The translations under genes were made by a program, and so were the position numbers. A stretch of DNA of 64,000 bases from a virus. The stretch spans positions 1 to 64,000 of IMG/VR virus record IMGVR_UViG_3300031251_000007. One strand, given 5' to 3'. Below, in pieces: positions 8,343 to 15,294 of the stretch. The notes under the pieces are model-generated. The model searched no databases. It was not told the origin of the DNA and saw only the letters and a program-made list of their open reading frames with translations. How positions within the stretch are numbered: position 1 is the first letter of the stretch; each line of letters opens with the position of its first letter.

Positions 8343-8665
8343 GCGGCCTCCGACGCACCGGCAACGAACGTTCCGTCAGCGCAGTGCAGGTGAGAATGCC
8401 GAGGATCTGGGCAGGCGAGAACTTCCGGAGGAATCTGCTTCAGGCGCCAGCCCGTACGCTCGAGTGTCAGGCGCCCGTCGGTGAGCGTGTAGCTGGTGAA
8501 GGGGCAAGGATCGGTCCAGCTGCCGTGCAGCTTCAGCATGGTGATGGAGAACGTGCCGCCGTACTTGGCCCGAGAGGACGCGTGCAACACGACGCGCAGC
8601 ACGCCGCTGTTGCGCATGCGGACGACGTCGCCGGTGCGCAGCGAGAGGAACTCCGCGTGCGTCAC
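8339..8665 (-). CDS. Small hypothetical protein
   Basis: 108 residues from a GTG (MTHAEFLSLRTGDVVRMRNSG). The first half is beta-rich and resembles an SH3-like barrel (TGDVVRMRN...RVVLHASS). It is the first gene of the leftward accessory operon after the 8666-9092 gap, so the promoter of this operon probably lies in that gap. Confidence 0.65.
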   Translation of the reverse strand: MTHAEFLSLRTGDVVRMRNSGVLRVVLHASSRAKYGGTFSITMLKLHGSWTDPCPFTSYTLTDGRLTLERTGWRLKQIPPEVLACPDPRHSHLHCADGTFVAGASEAA

Positions 8666-8781
8666 GCCACACCTCGATCAAGAGAGGGGGCGGCGACGGA
8701 TCGGTGTTGAGCTTGGGCAGCCCGACCCGCCGCCGGAATGCCGCCGGGGGATCGCCGGACGGCAAGGATGATGGATTCAGA

Positions 8782-8814
8782 CGGCGCGCCAGCCGCAGAA
8801 ATGCTGGCGCGCCG
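8782..8814. other. Perfect 12-bp hairpin
   Basis: CGGCGCGCCAGC and GCTGGCGCGCCG face each other around a 9-base loop. There is no following T run on either strand, so it is not a classical terminator. It may be an RNA structure in the leader of the operon below, or a DNA site. Confidence 0.5.
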
Positions 8815-9020
8815 CCGTACCGCCCTCGAGCAAGCAAGCTGCACCTGCTCCTGCCGCCACCGGCGGCGTCGCGTATGCCCTCCGACCTGGTCGCGGGTAC
8901 TGGTACGCGCGGCGACCAGACCGTGCTCGCGTACCCCATGCCTTGTCGGGCTGACCGAAGTCAGCGAAGGGCTCTGTGGATTCTGGATAACTTCCGCTAC
9001 TGGTCCCGGAACCACTTTCG

Positions 9021-9041
9021 CCACCCGATTTAGGGTGGTTT
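9021..9041. promoter_or_regulatory. Inverted repeat CCACCC-N-GGGTGG followed by TTT
   Basis: CCACCC, a 5-base spacer ending in A, and GGGTGG, then TTT. It could be a short terminator on the plus strand facing the att site or an operator. The near-copy at 1963-1982 (CCACCCACCTAGGGTGGTTT) lies inside a gene, which argues against a simple promoter operator. Confidence 0.3.
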
Positions 9042-9092
9042 GCCCCCGATTCGCACTCGGGCTATAGGACGCAAGCCCTCGTAAACCCTTGC

Positions 9093-9136
9093 GCGCCCGT
9101 AGCTCAGTTGGACTAGAGCGTCTGGCTTCGAACCAG
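9093..9136 (+). tRNA. 5' half of tRNA-Arg(TCG): candidate attachment site
   Basis: The sequence reads as tRNA positions 1 to about 42: acceptor strand GCGCCCG, D stem GCTC/GAGC, anticodon stem TCTGG, loop CTTCGAA with anticodon TCG (Arg), then CCAG. Identity stops there; no variable loop, T arm or 3' acceptor follows. The integrase gene ends 14 bases downstream, pointing toward it. This is the classical setting of a tRNA anticodon-loop attachment site. Because phage genes lie on both sides, it is best read as attP rather than a prophage end. It is not a functional tRNA gene. Confidence 0.75.
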
Positions 9137-9149
9137 TAGTGAGCGTTAT

Positions 9150-10400
9150 TCACGGCGTTTCCCCCGATGTCCGCCGGACCAAAACCGGACCGTTTTCGCT
9201 GCCAATTTTTTCGAGCGCCTCGTTCAGCCGCATGAGCTGCGCTTCATCGGCGTGCGGCAGGTACCGGGCGTAGTGTTTCTCCAGCGTCGCCACCGAAGCG
9301 CCGACCTGGCGCGAGATCCAAAACAGGTCGACACCGCCAGAGACCGCCAGCGAAATGAACGTGCACCGCGTGTCGTAGAGGCGCCGTGGCCGCACCTCCG
9401 CAGAAGACAGTGCGGCGCGCCAGTGCGTCTTGGCGAAGCGGTCCTGGTTGATTGGGCAGCGGCTGGGCGTCGTGAATACGGGCAGCGCCTCGCCGGGATG
9501 AAGCGGGCGCAGCTCGCGCAGCAGATCGGTTGCATGCTGCGACAAGCGCACTGTGCGTCGGCTTGCGCGTGTCTTCGTTGAGCCGACGATGCCGCTCACC
9601 CGCGAGCGCCGAATAAACACGCGGCGCGCCGACAGGTCCACATCGCCCCAGGTGAGCCCGGTAGCTTCGGATGGCCGCATCCCTGTCGCGAACAGAAACG
9701 CAATCAGACCGTGCGACCAACGCCGGACGGTGCCCTTCTTCCGCGCGCTGAGCGGGGCCTCGCGCAGCTTCGCCAAGATCTTGTCGCGCTCCTCGGCGGT
9801 GAACGGATCCGGGTCCTCGATCTCCTTCGCCGGCCAGCGCAGCTTGAGGCATGGATTCACCTTGACGACGTGGTCGACGTCGAGTGCGGTGGCGAAGAGG
9901 CCGCTCAACGACCCCTGCAGGTAGTTGCGCGCCGATTTCATCTTGAGCCCGGCGCCGACCCACTGGCCGCGTGCTGCTTCCAGCACCGCAGGCGTGATCG
10001 CCCTTAGGCGCATGGCGCCGATCCGCACACCGTCGAGCTGCGTGGCAGCGAGTTTCTTGATCGCGGTATTGAGCTCCTTGTACCGCTTCGCCTTGACCGA
10101 CTGGCGCGCGAGCCATTCCGTCGCGTACCGATCGAAGGTCGGCTGCGCCGTCTCCTGCACCTCGATGCCGAGTGCGGCCTGCATCTCGGCGGCGCGCAGG
10201 CCGTGCGGGAAGAAGTGCAGATAGCGCGCCGGCCCGAAGTCGCCCGCCTTGATGGCCTCGGAGACGCGCGCGGCATAGCGCTCCGCCTTGGCGCGGTTCT
10301 CCGGCGTGTCGGGCCACGTCGTGCGCTCAGGCCAGCGTCGCCCCTGATGCCACAGGCGCAGCACGAGCTTGCCGTCGCGCGATTGCACCGCCGCGCCCAT
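9150..10400 (-). CDS. int: Tyrosine integrase
   Basis: 416 residues. N-terminal arm-binding domain (residues 1-65), core-binding helices, then the catalytic domain with Arg in GMRPSEATGL (about 241), the second Arg in YDTRCTFIS (345) and the nucleophile Tyr377 in KHYARYLP. The His of the usual HxxR box is Tyr here and the HTF His is Cys; such variants are known in phage integrases. It catalyses site-specific integration, most likely at a tRNA-Arg(TCG) gene given the adjoining fragment. The start ATG overlaps the stop of the upstream HTH gene by one base. Confidence 0.95.
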   Translation of the reverse strand: MGAAVQSRDGKLVLRLWHQGRRWPERTTWPDTPENRAKAERYAARVSEAIKAGDFGPARYLHFFPHGLRAAEMQAALGIEVQETAQPTFDRYATEWLARQSVKAKRYKELNTAIKKLAATQLDGVRIGAMRLRAITPAVLEAARGQWVGAGLKMKSARNYLQGSLSGLFATALDVDHVVKVNPCLKLRWPAKEIEDPDPFTAEERDKILAKLREAPLSARKKGTVRRWSHGLIAFLFATGMRPSEATGLTWGDVDLSARRVFIRRSRVSGIVGSTKTRASRRTVRLSQHATDLLRELRPLHPGEALPVFTTPSRCPINQDRFAKTHWRAALSSAEVRPRRLYDTRCTFISLAVSGGVDLFWISRQVGASVATLEKHYARYLPHADEAQLMRLNEALEKIGSENGPVLVRRTSGETP

Positions 10401-10735
10401 CAGTCGATCAGCTCCTCGTTCAGCGGGCAGCCGCGGTGCGGTTGCGCAACGCCAGGGATCGGTTGCGGTGCGCCTTCGCGAACCCAGGTCTCGAGCGCTT
10501 TGCGGCTATAGAGCGGCGCCGAGCCCTTCGGCTTGAACCAATGCACGCCGCGCCGCCAGCGCTTGGATTTGCGCAGCGCGTCGATGGTCGCGGGCGCCTT
10601 GCGCAAGAGCGCTGCCGCTTCGTCGCGGGACAGAAAGTCGCCGAGCGGCGGCACAAGATCGCCACGCCCACGCTTTTGTTTGCCCGCCTCTACCACCTGC
10701 TCCGCCACGATCCCTATCCCACCTCGCTGTCCCAC
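10400..10735 (-). CDS. HTH excisionase-like protein
   Basis: Up to 111 residues from a GTG; an inner GTG (VAEQVVEAGKQK) may be the true start. The core FLSRDEAAALLRKAPATIDALRKSKRWRRGVHWFKPKGSAPLYSRKALETWV is a MerR/excisionase type winged helix. It lies directly upstream of the integrase with a one-base overlap, the usual place for a recombination directionality factor. It probably bends DNA at the attachment site and steers the integrase toward excision. Confidence 0.8.
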   Translation of the reverse strand: MGQRGGIGIVAEQVVEAGKQKRGRGDLVPPLGDFLSRDEAAALLRKAPATIDALRKSKRWRRGVHWFKPKGSAPLYSRKALETWVREGAPQPIPGVAQPHRGCPLNEELID

Positions 10736-10777
10736 CCAGAACAGCGAGCCCCTTGCGGCACATGGCCGCGTTGAAAC

Positions 10778-10984
10778 CTAGACTGCTCTCAGCGTCCTGA
10801 CTTTCTTCTCGCGCCCGTCGCCATGTAGCGCGACGATGCGATAGGCCGCGCCGTCGACGTCCATGACGACACCGCGCTCGGCGTACCACCGCACTTCGCG
10901 CCGGCCCTTCTGCACGCCGGCGGCGCTGCCGACGAGATGGCCGATGAGGATGCCGAACAGCACGAGCCCGATGGCGAGCATCAC
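10778..10984 (-). CDS. Small membrane-anchored protein
   Basis: 67 or 68 residues, with ATG at 10979-10981 or the preceding GTG. Residues 2-25 (MLAIGLVLFGILIGHLVGSAAG) form a single membrane segment, followed by a basic, beta-rich cytoplasmic tail (VVMDVDGAAYRIVALHGDG). Function unknown. It is in the integrase operon. Confidence 0.65.
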   Translation of the reverse strand: MMLAIGLVLFGILIGHLVGSAAGVQKGRREVRWYAERGVVMDVDGAAYRIVALHGDGREKKVRTLRAV

Positions 10985-11382
10985 CGACGCGCCTCCGCGC
11001 GTGGCGCCCCTACGACTGCAGCCACCCAGGCCGCGGACTCGAAACCGCGCGCGGCGAGATTTGGAGTCTCACCTGTGCCCTGCACGCCTGGATGATAGGT
11101 AAGGGTGGCGAATTGTAGATCGCTATCTACCGGCCCTACCCTACCGCAATCGCTCGCGCTGCCCGCAGCGGATCCGCCAACAGCCGCAACGACATCGGCG
11201 ATTGCGCCAGGCGTCTGGCGTGTGTTAGCGTCCAGATTGTAGCTGTCAATTTGCGCTACCCCGTCGCTGCCCTGACGCGATATTACCTGGCGGCAGCCTG
11301 GCGATGTTATATCAACCGCGATCTTTCCCGTACGCGGATCGGCGAATGTCCCATCTGGCCTAAGCCGGTTGGCATCAGGCAT
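10981..11382 (-). CDS. Possible hypothetical protein
   Basis: 133 residues from an ATG at 11380-11382 (MPDANRLRPDGTFADPRTGKIAVDI). The composition is more protein-like than that of the longer frame it belongs to, with a reasonable mixture of residues, and its stop overlaps the next small gene. No family is recognised. A perfect inverted repeat GTAGAT-CGCT-ATCTAC at 11115-11130 lies inside it, which could mean the region is regulatory instead. Uncertain. Confidence 0.4.
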   Translation of the reverse strand: MPDANRLRPDGTFADPRTGKIAVDITSPGCRQVISRQGSDGVAQIDSYNLDANTRQTPGAIADVVAAVGGSAAGSASDCGRVGPVDSDLQFATLTYHPGVQGTGETPNLAARGFESAAWVAAVVGAPRAEARR

Positions 11383-12055
11383 CTCACTGACACCGCGCAC
11401 CTGTGGGGACCTGACGCGCGGGAAGGAAGAATGCCCGGAGCTTCGCCGACGGTTGGGACGACCGGCGGAGAGCCTTCGGTGGGATCGCGCATCGGGCGCA
11501 AGACGGGACTGGTGCGGGAAGAAGGAGCGCGATGGATCCGAGAGGCGCGATGGCGTGCGCAAGTGCGCGCATTCGTGTGGTGATCGCGTGCACGACGGCT
11601 CAGCCGCGTCAGGGCGCCGCAGCATTGCAAGCGTTCGCCGCTGAGCTGCGGCGCACGGAGCGAGGCGCCGGGCCGACGCCGATACAGGGAGGGCATCGGC
11701 ACGCTCGATGCTCAGCGCGTTCGCGTGCGCAATGTGAATGAACGTTCGCCGAATGCCTGCGTCAACGAAGGGCGCGGTCGCCACCGGGTGGCGGGGGCCG
11801 CGCGTATAGTTCCAGAGTAGCAGCCGGGATTGACCGGCGGGGGTAGCGATGGGAGCGAATGGAAGCGAGACACAAGCCCTTGTGTTCACAAAGCCTAAAA
11901 CAGTCGTATTGCGCGCGGGCGAAAATTCGGCGAATCTACGTCCGCGTCGTATGGCTTCCGCCCTGCGACATCCAACACTCAATTCGCGTGATCGGTCCAA
12001 CGCACGGTGCGTTCGGGTATCGCCGCGTGCTGACGAAGCCTGACTTGGGGGACAG
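11383..12055. other. Regulatory gap between leftward and rightward modules
   Basis: About 670 bases in which no frame looks like a real protein; candidates are Arg/Ser-rich and change quality along their length. A plus-strand frame from 11849 (MGANGSETQALVF) reads well for about 30 residues only. The region becomes locally more AT-rich near 11880-11950 and holds a perfect inverted repeat at 11870-11885. I interpret it as part of the lysogeny switch. Confidence 0.4.
11870..11885. promoter_or_regulatory. Palindrome ACACAAG-CC-CTTGTGT, possible operator
   Basis: A perfect 7-bp inverted repeat with a 2-base spacer in the switch region. Another half-like TTCACAAAG follows at once. Size and symmetry fit a dimeric repressor site; no cognate regulator is identified. 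Confidence 0.4.
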
Positions 12056-12331
12056 ATGGACCGATCGTCGCGGCGTGATAGGGGACGTGGCGTGGCGGAG
12101 GCGGATGTGGAAACGAACAATCGGCGCGTCGCATGCACAGCGGCGCTCCTCGACATCGCTTGCGGCTCGCGTCGAGGGCCACGAATCGAACTCTCCGACG
12201 AGGAGCGCTCAATCGGCGACGCACTCGCATCGGGCGAGACGGCGGCGGCGCTGAGTTCGCGACTCGGCATGGCGCCCGAGCGCTTGGCATACGCCTGCGT
12301 GCGCATCATCCACGCCTCGCCTACTGATTGA
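12056..12331 (+). CDS. Possible small HTH-like protein
   Basis: 91 residues. The C-terminal half (IELSDEERSIGDALASGETAAALSSRLGMAPERLAYACVRIIHAS) has the pattern of a helix-turn-helix with a Ser/Ala recognition helix; the N-terminal half is Arg-rich and may not be translated. Its end overlaps the convergent gene at 12321 by 11 bases. If real, it would be a small regulator in the switch region. Confidence 0.4.
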   Translation: MDRSSRRDRGRGVAEADVETNNRRVACTAALLDIACGSRRGPRIELSDEERSIGDALASGETAAALSSRLGMAPERLAYACVRIIHASPTD

Positions 12332-12524
12332 CCGCGGCCGCCTGGGCGGGCTCGTCGAGCCCGAGATCTTGTCGAGCCCGCCCGACGGCTGCATCGCGGA
12401 TGTACTCCGCTCGCGAGAACTTCCGCGGCCCGGCCTTGCGCGCCTTGTCGACCAATCTCTTTTCGGGTGCGCTCAGGGTGATGCCGCCGATTCTCTCTCT
12501 GCCGCCTTTAACTGGGTCAGACAT
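12321..12524 (-). CDS. Small DNA-binding candidate, paralogue of the next gene
   Basis: 67 residues starting MSDPVKGGRERIGGITLSAPEKRLVDKARKAG. It aligns over its first 45 residues with the protein at 12614-12904 (KGGRxRxGGxTLxxxEKxxxDKAxK, then a FSRAEYIRDAAV versus WSRAELLRNGAL helix). A short strand followed by two helices suggests a ribbon-helix-helix or similar dimeric DNA-binding fold. A 19-bp site repeated at three promoters in this region lies just upstream, between plausible -35 (TTTACA) and -10 boxes. Probably one of a pair of autoregulated repressors. Confidence 0.65.
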   Translation of the reverse strand: MSDPVKGGRERIGGITLSAPEKRLVDKARKAGPRKFSRAEYIRDAAVGRARQDLGLDEPAQAAAVNQ

Positions 12525-12538
12525 AGGTGGGGCCTGAC

Positions 12539-12557
12539 TAGCATCAGTATGGTACCA
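12539..12557 (-). promoter_or_regulatory. Operator O1 with promoter of the 12321-12524 gene
   Basis: TAGCATCAGTATGGTACCA on the plus strand. Two 8-bp half sites (TAGCATCA and the palindrome TGGTACCA) are 11 bases apart. On the minus strand it lies between TTTACA (12559-12564) and a weak -10 TAGTCA. The same 19-bp arrangement occurs inverted at 13006-13024 with 17 of 19 matches. Confidence 0.6.
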
Positions 12558-12613
12558 CTGTAAAGCCGAATCCCGCCCAGTGAGAAAATTTTTCGAGGGG
12601 ACCACTTCGGTCC

Positions 12614-12904
12614 CTAATTGATAGCGCTGGGCTTTTTGACCGGGCGCTGGAGCTGCTGCAGCTGGGTCCGGGCCTTCAGGTAGAACTGCCACATAGCGGG
12701 ATCGGTCTGCGCCTCTTCGGGTGCGACTAGCTCGGCGCCAGTCTCCTGCTCGATCTGCGCAGCAAGGACTAAGGCTCCATTGCGCAGAAGCTCCGCTCGC
12801 GACCAGCCCTTCAACTTGGCGGCCCGATCGAGGATCTCGCGTTCGCCGTCGGCGAGGGTCAGTCCCCCGACCCGCTTACGCCCGCCCTCGATCTGATCCG
12901 CCAT
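12614..12904 (-). CDS. Ribbon-helix-helix-like regulator candidate
   Basis: 96 residues. The N-terminal half parallels its neighbour: GGRKRVGGLTLADGEREILDRAAKLKGWSRAELLRNGALVLAA, which fits a strand plus two helices of a ribbon-helix-helix protein; the C-terminal half is a helical extension with Gln/Leu repeats. It is divergent from the rightward early operon that starts at 13036, so it is well placed as the repressor of that operon. The promoter has an operator between -35 and -10. Overall the role is inferred from position, paralogy and sites. Confidence 0.7.
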   Translation of the reverse strand: MADQIEGGRKRVGGLTLADGEREILDRAAKLKGWSRAELLRNGALVLAAQIEQETGAELVAPEEAQTDPAMWQFYLKARTQLQQLQRPVKKPSAIN

Positions 12905-12913
12905 CGTCGGCGG

Positions 12914-12941
12914 TGCCTACCAGCATGGCGCTAGGCGTCAA
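12914..12941 (-). promoter_or_regulatory. Promoter of the 12614-12904 gene with operator O2
   Basis: Read on the minus strand: -35 TTGACG (12936-12941), 16-base spacer, -10-like TAGGCA (12914-12919). The spacer holds a degenerate operator (12915-12933, minus strand TAGCGCCATGCTGGTAGGC) with the same half-site spacing as O1 and O3. Confidence 0.5.
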
Positions 12942-12983
12942 GAACCATCCGGATTTCATGGTTAAGAGACAAAAATCTCACTC

Positions 12984-13024
12984 TGGTACCAGATTTCACT
13001 TCCAATGGTACCAGACTGGTGCTA
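12984..13024 (+). promoter_or_regulatory. Operator O3 cluster upstream of early operon
   Basis: Three phased sites: TGGTACCA at 12984-12991 and 13006-13013, and TGGTGCTA at 13017-13024. Starts are 22 and 11 bases apart, i.e. on the same helix face. The last two form an inverted copy of O1. The first early gene starts at 13036, so bound repressor would block the rightward promoter; exact -35/-10 boxes are not clear. Confidence 0.6.
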
Positions 13025-13035
13025 CAAGTACGGGC

Positions 13036-13299
13036 ATGCAAAAGGTCGCTGCTCCGATAGCCACCCCGGTCCCTACCGCAACTCGGCCGGCCCCCTTCTC
13101 CATCCTCTCCGTCACCGTCTGGGGCGCGACCTACCGCTGCGAACACTGCGGCGGCGAGTGTGAAGTCGACCTTCAATTCGACGACCTCGACGCCTCCGAC
13201 CCCTGCTGCCCCGAGCCGCCGACGCCCGAGCAGGAGCAGGCGATCATCCAAGCGATCACGGAGGAGCGGGAGCCGTTCAACGCTTCCGCTTACGTATGA
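13036..13299 (+). CDS. First early gene, small zinc-binding candidate
   Basis: 87 residues starting MQKVAAPIATPVPTATRPAP. After a Pro/Thr-rich leader there is a YRCEHCGGECEVDL motif and a later CC pair (DPCCPEPP), probably one zinc site. It is the first gene of the plus-strand early operon, immediately downstream of the operator cluster. The next gene overlaps by 4 bases. No specific family. Confidence 0.65.
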   Translation: MQKVAAPIATPVPTATRPAPFSILSVTVWGATYRCEHCGGECEVDLQFDDLDASDPCCPEPPTPEQEQAIIQAITEEREPFNASAYV

Positions 13300-13559
13300 G
13301 CCGCGCCGCTCAATACGACCGCGACCGCCGCGCGGCGCAGGCTGAGCTTGCGCGACATATCTGCGCGACCTGCGACGGGTGCGGTCGGTGCACCGATCTC
13401 TGTGGACGGCATTTTGGCGACGAGAAGTGCGGCTGCATCACGGTGTGCACCGGCTGCACCAGCACGGTAATTCGCGACGACTGTCCGGTCGGCGATCATC
13501 GGCTGCTAGCGGCGATGATATTGGCGCCGCGCCCGCGGATCTTTCGGAGGGCTGCGTGA
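13296..13559 (+). CDS. Small Cys-rich protein
   Basis: 87 residues with ten Cys in the middle (CATCDGCGRCTDLCGRHFGD, then CGCITVCTGC). The spacing suggests one or two zinc or iron-sulfur sites. Coupled by ATGA upstream and by a one-base overlap downstream. Function unknown. Confidence 0.65.
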   Translation: MSRAAQYDRDRRAAQAELARHICATCDGCGRCTDLCGRHFGDEKCGCITVCTGCTSTVIRDDCPVGDHRLLAAMILAPRPRIFRRAA

Positions 13560-13723
13560 TGGAGCCGCTATCCATCGTCGTTGCCGGCTCGAAGGGTGAC
13601 TACGTCGTGACGCGCAGCGCCGCCGGCAACTGGCACTGCAGCTGCCCAGCATTCGCTCGCCGTCCCACTCAGCTCTGCAAGCACATCTCGAGCATGCACA
13701 CGCCACGTGCGGAGGCCGCATGA
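13559..13723 (+). CDS. SWIM zinc-finger protein
   Basis: 54 residues. WHCSCPAFARRPTQLCKHI is a SWIM zinc finger (CxC...CxH) preceded by two short strands (LSIVVAGSKGDYVVTRS). SWIM domains bind DNA or proteins and occur as stand-alone small proteins in phages. The gene overlaps both neighbours by 1-4 bases. Confidence 0.8.
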   Translation: MEPLSIVVAGSKGDYVVTRSAAGNWHCSCPAFARRPTQLCKHISSMHTPRAEAA

Positions 13724-14259
13724 AGACGCCACTCCCTTTGCAGCTGCCCTTCGACGATCAGGAGTTGTGGAAGCTCGCGACCGCCGCCAATGACGCGTGC
13801 GCCAGTGACTTCGCCATCACGCCGAGCGCGCTACTCGACTCGCTCAGCCGGCACGCGAGCGCCATCGACGACCGGATCATCTCCGCAGCGCACAATGAAA
13901 CGCTGCGCGCGGAACGTGACGAGCACCGGCGCCGAGCAGACCAGACACATGCGGCCTATGTCGGCGTCGATGGGCTCTATCGAGCGTCCCGCGAACGCGA
14001 GCACACCACCGAGGGGCATCGACAGGAGGCTTTTCGCTCGCTGGAGCACGAGCGAAAGCAAGTCGATCGGTGGCTCCGGGTCGCCCTGCTGTTAGCGAAA
14101 GGTGACGTCCCGCAGCTTGTCGACGCGGTTCGCGCCTTCGAGGCGCAACGCGATCGCGTCATCGCTGATCCGAACGCGGAGGCGCTCGCCGAATACAGGC
14201 GGGCGGGTAGTGCGATCCTGGAACTGATCGGGCACGCGCCCGGGGAATCAGCCGCATGA
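13720..14259 (+). CDS. Hypothetical coiled-coil protein
   Basis: 179 residues, almost entirely helical, with a long charged coiled coil in the middle (ETLRAERDEHRRRADQTHAAY, SLEHERKQVDRWL). No catalytic motif seen. Embedded in the early operon by 4-base overlaps at both ends. Confidence 0.7.
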   Translation: MKTPLPLQLPFDDQELWKLATAANDACASDFAITPSALLDSLSRHASAIDDRIISAAHNETLRAERDEHRRRADQTHAAYVGVDGLYRASREREHTTEGHRQEAFRSLEHERKQVDRWLRVALLLAKGDVPQLVDAVRAFEAQRDRVIADPNAEALAEYRRAGSAILELIGHAPGESAA

Positions 14260-14498
14260 CCGACCGCGACCTGATCGAGCGTGTCGTCCGTATCGGCGTC
14301 GGCGCTGTCACCGCGCTCGAACTCTCTGGCCTCTTTCAACGCGGCTACATCGAGACGAGCAACGGCTTTCGGCTGACCGAGCGCGGGCAAGCGTTGCTCG
14401 ATGCAGAGCCGCCGCACTGTCCCGAGAGCGGCGAGAGTGTCGCGGACTGCGATCACTTGGTCGATCTCAGCGAGGTCGAGTTGGGCGGTGAGGGATGA
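14256..14498 (+). CDS. Small protein with winged-helix-like segment
   Basis: 80 residues. ALELSGLFQRGYIETSNGFRLTERGQALLD is the pattern of the last helix and wing of a winged-helix protein, so it may bind DNA or be an adaptor. The C-terminus is acidic. Overlaps both neighbours by 4 bases. Confidence 0.6.
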   Translation: MTDRDLIERVVRIGVGAVTALELSGLFQRGYIETSNGFRLTERGQALLDAEPPHCPESGESVADCDHLVDLSEVELGGEG

Positions 14499-14692
14499 TG
14501 AAACTCGGTTGGTTCCTGCTCGCGGCAAACGCGGTCGCGGTGCTCATGAACCTCGCCTGCGTCGTGGGCAATTCGATCGCCGGCAACACCGGCTGGGCGT
14601 TCGTCAATGGTGCGGGGGCGATCGTATCGCTGCTGGCCACGTGGCTATGCGTCGCGGGAATTCGCCGACGCCATCACCGAGCGGAGGCATAG
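14495..14692 (+). CDS. Small membrane protein
   Basis: 65 residues with two hydrophobic spans (LGWFLLAANAVAVLMNLACVV and FVNGAGAIVSLLATWLCVAGI) and a basic C-terminus, giving a two-segment membrane hairpin. No family known to me. Coupled to the previous gene. Confidence 0.65.
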   Translation: MMKLGWFLLAANAVAVLMNLACVVGNSIAGNTGWAFVNGAGAIVSLLATWLCVAGIRRRHHRAEA

Positions 14693-14785
14693 ATGCAACT
14701 GCGCGATCTGTTCATCCCGGCGTTCATCTTCGCCGCCGCATACGCCTGCTTCTGGATACCGGCGCTGCTCCCCATCGGAGGTTGA
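14693..14785 (+). CDS. 30-residue membrane peptide
   Basis: Directly after the previous stop: MQLRDLFIPAFIFAAAYACF followed by a short hydrophobic end. One membrane span. The next gene starts one base after its stop. It could be a real microprotein of the operon; evidence is position and hydrophobicity only. Confidence 0.45.
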   Translation: MQLRDLFIPAFIFAAAYACFWIPALLPIGG

Positions 14786-14786
14786 G

Positions 14787-14972
14787 ATGGTCACCGTCCA
14801 CATCGGCAAGGTTAGTCCGCTCCCACCACGCCATTACCGCGACGACGACATCGAAGTCGTTCTCGTCCCCAACGGCTGCGTGTGGATGAAGGCGAAGAAT
14901 CTATTGCCCGGCGATCTGATCCAAAGTCGGGGCATCGTCACGCGCGTCGAGGCGATCAAGGAGGCGGCCTAG
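14787..14972 (+). CDS. Small hypothetical protein
   Basis: 61 residues, beta-rich (IEVVLVPNGCVWMKAKNLLPGDLIQSRGIVTRV), resembling a small Hint-like or SH3-like fold segment. The frame reads cleanly and the start has a GGAGGTTGAG ribosome site. No function assigned. Confidence 0.6.
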   Translation: MVTVHIGKVSPLPPRHYRDDDIEVVLVPNGCVWMKAKNLLPGDLIQSRGIVTRVEAIKEAA

Positions 14973-14974
14973 TC

Positions 14975-15208
14975 ATGCCCGACCGCTCCGCAAACGACAT
15001 CGTCCTCGGCGCGCGCGCTGAGCTGGAAACAAAGGATCAAGCGCGCCGACTCGATCATTTCGCCGCTGCCGCACTGACCGGTCTCTTGTCGGTATCGCCA
15101 CCCGATCGCGACTGCTTGACGCCCGAGGCGCTCGTGGCGACCGCTTGGCACTACGCACACCTGATGCTCGGCGAGTCTGAGAAGTGGAAGGCGGAGGTGA
15201 AGTCGTGA
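14975..15208 (+). CDS. Small hypothetical protein
   Basis: 77 residues (MPDRSANDIVLGARAELETKD), helical. GARAELETKDQARRLDHFAAAALTGLL resembles small phage proteins of unknown role. Its stop overlaps the next GTG as GTGA. Confidence 0.6.
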   Translation: MPDRSANDIVLGARAELETKDQARRLDHFAAAALTGLLSVSPPDRDCLTPEALVATAWHYAHLMLGESEKWKAEVKS

Positions 15209-15294
15209 GCCGCGCCTTTCTGCTCGTCCTCGCCGTCATCGCAATCGAAGGCGCCGTGGTCTGGCACCTCGTCGCGCCGGTGTTCTCGCGATGA
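15205..15294 (+). CDS. 29-residue membrane peptide
   Basis: GTG start overlapping the previous stop; a single span FLLVLAVIAIEGAVVWHLV. Its stop overlaps the next ATG as ATGA. Coupling on both sides supports translation. Confidence 0.45.
   Translation: MSRAFLLVLAVIAIEGAVVWHLVAPVFSR

Larger units (their letters stand above)
8666..9092 (-). other. Non-coding region with strong hairpins between att site and accessory operon
   Basis: I see no convincing gene here in either strand; open frames are Arg/Ser-rich shadows. The stretch holds a perfect 12-bp hairpin (8782-8814), a 6-bp hairpin with a TTCG loop when read on the minus strand (8950-8965), and an inverted repeat CCACCC/GGGTGG followed by TTT (9021-9041). 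A copy of that inverted repeat also occurs at 1963-1982 inside a gene. The region probably carries the promoter and regulatory sites for the leftward operon, and may be part of the arms of the attachment site. Confidence 0.5.

Noticed and set aside
1-9092. Host DNA flanking an integrated prophage
   Set aside because: The genes here (XF1762-like, RyR, methylase/helicase, small Cys proteins) are phage-type and packed like the rest, so the tRNA fragment reads better as attP.
9093-9136. Complete tRNA gene
   Set aside because: The variable loop, T arm and 3' acceptor strand are absent after position 9136.
8662-9153. 163-residue minus-strand frame over the tRNA fragment
   Set aside because: It translates the tRNA fragment and hairpins and has Arg/Ser-rich shadow composition.
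10981-12309. 442-residue minus-strand frame
   Set aside because: Only its last 133 residues look like protein; the rest is Arg/Pro/Ser-rich shadow through the switch region.
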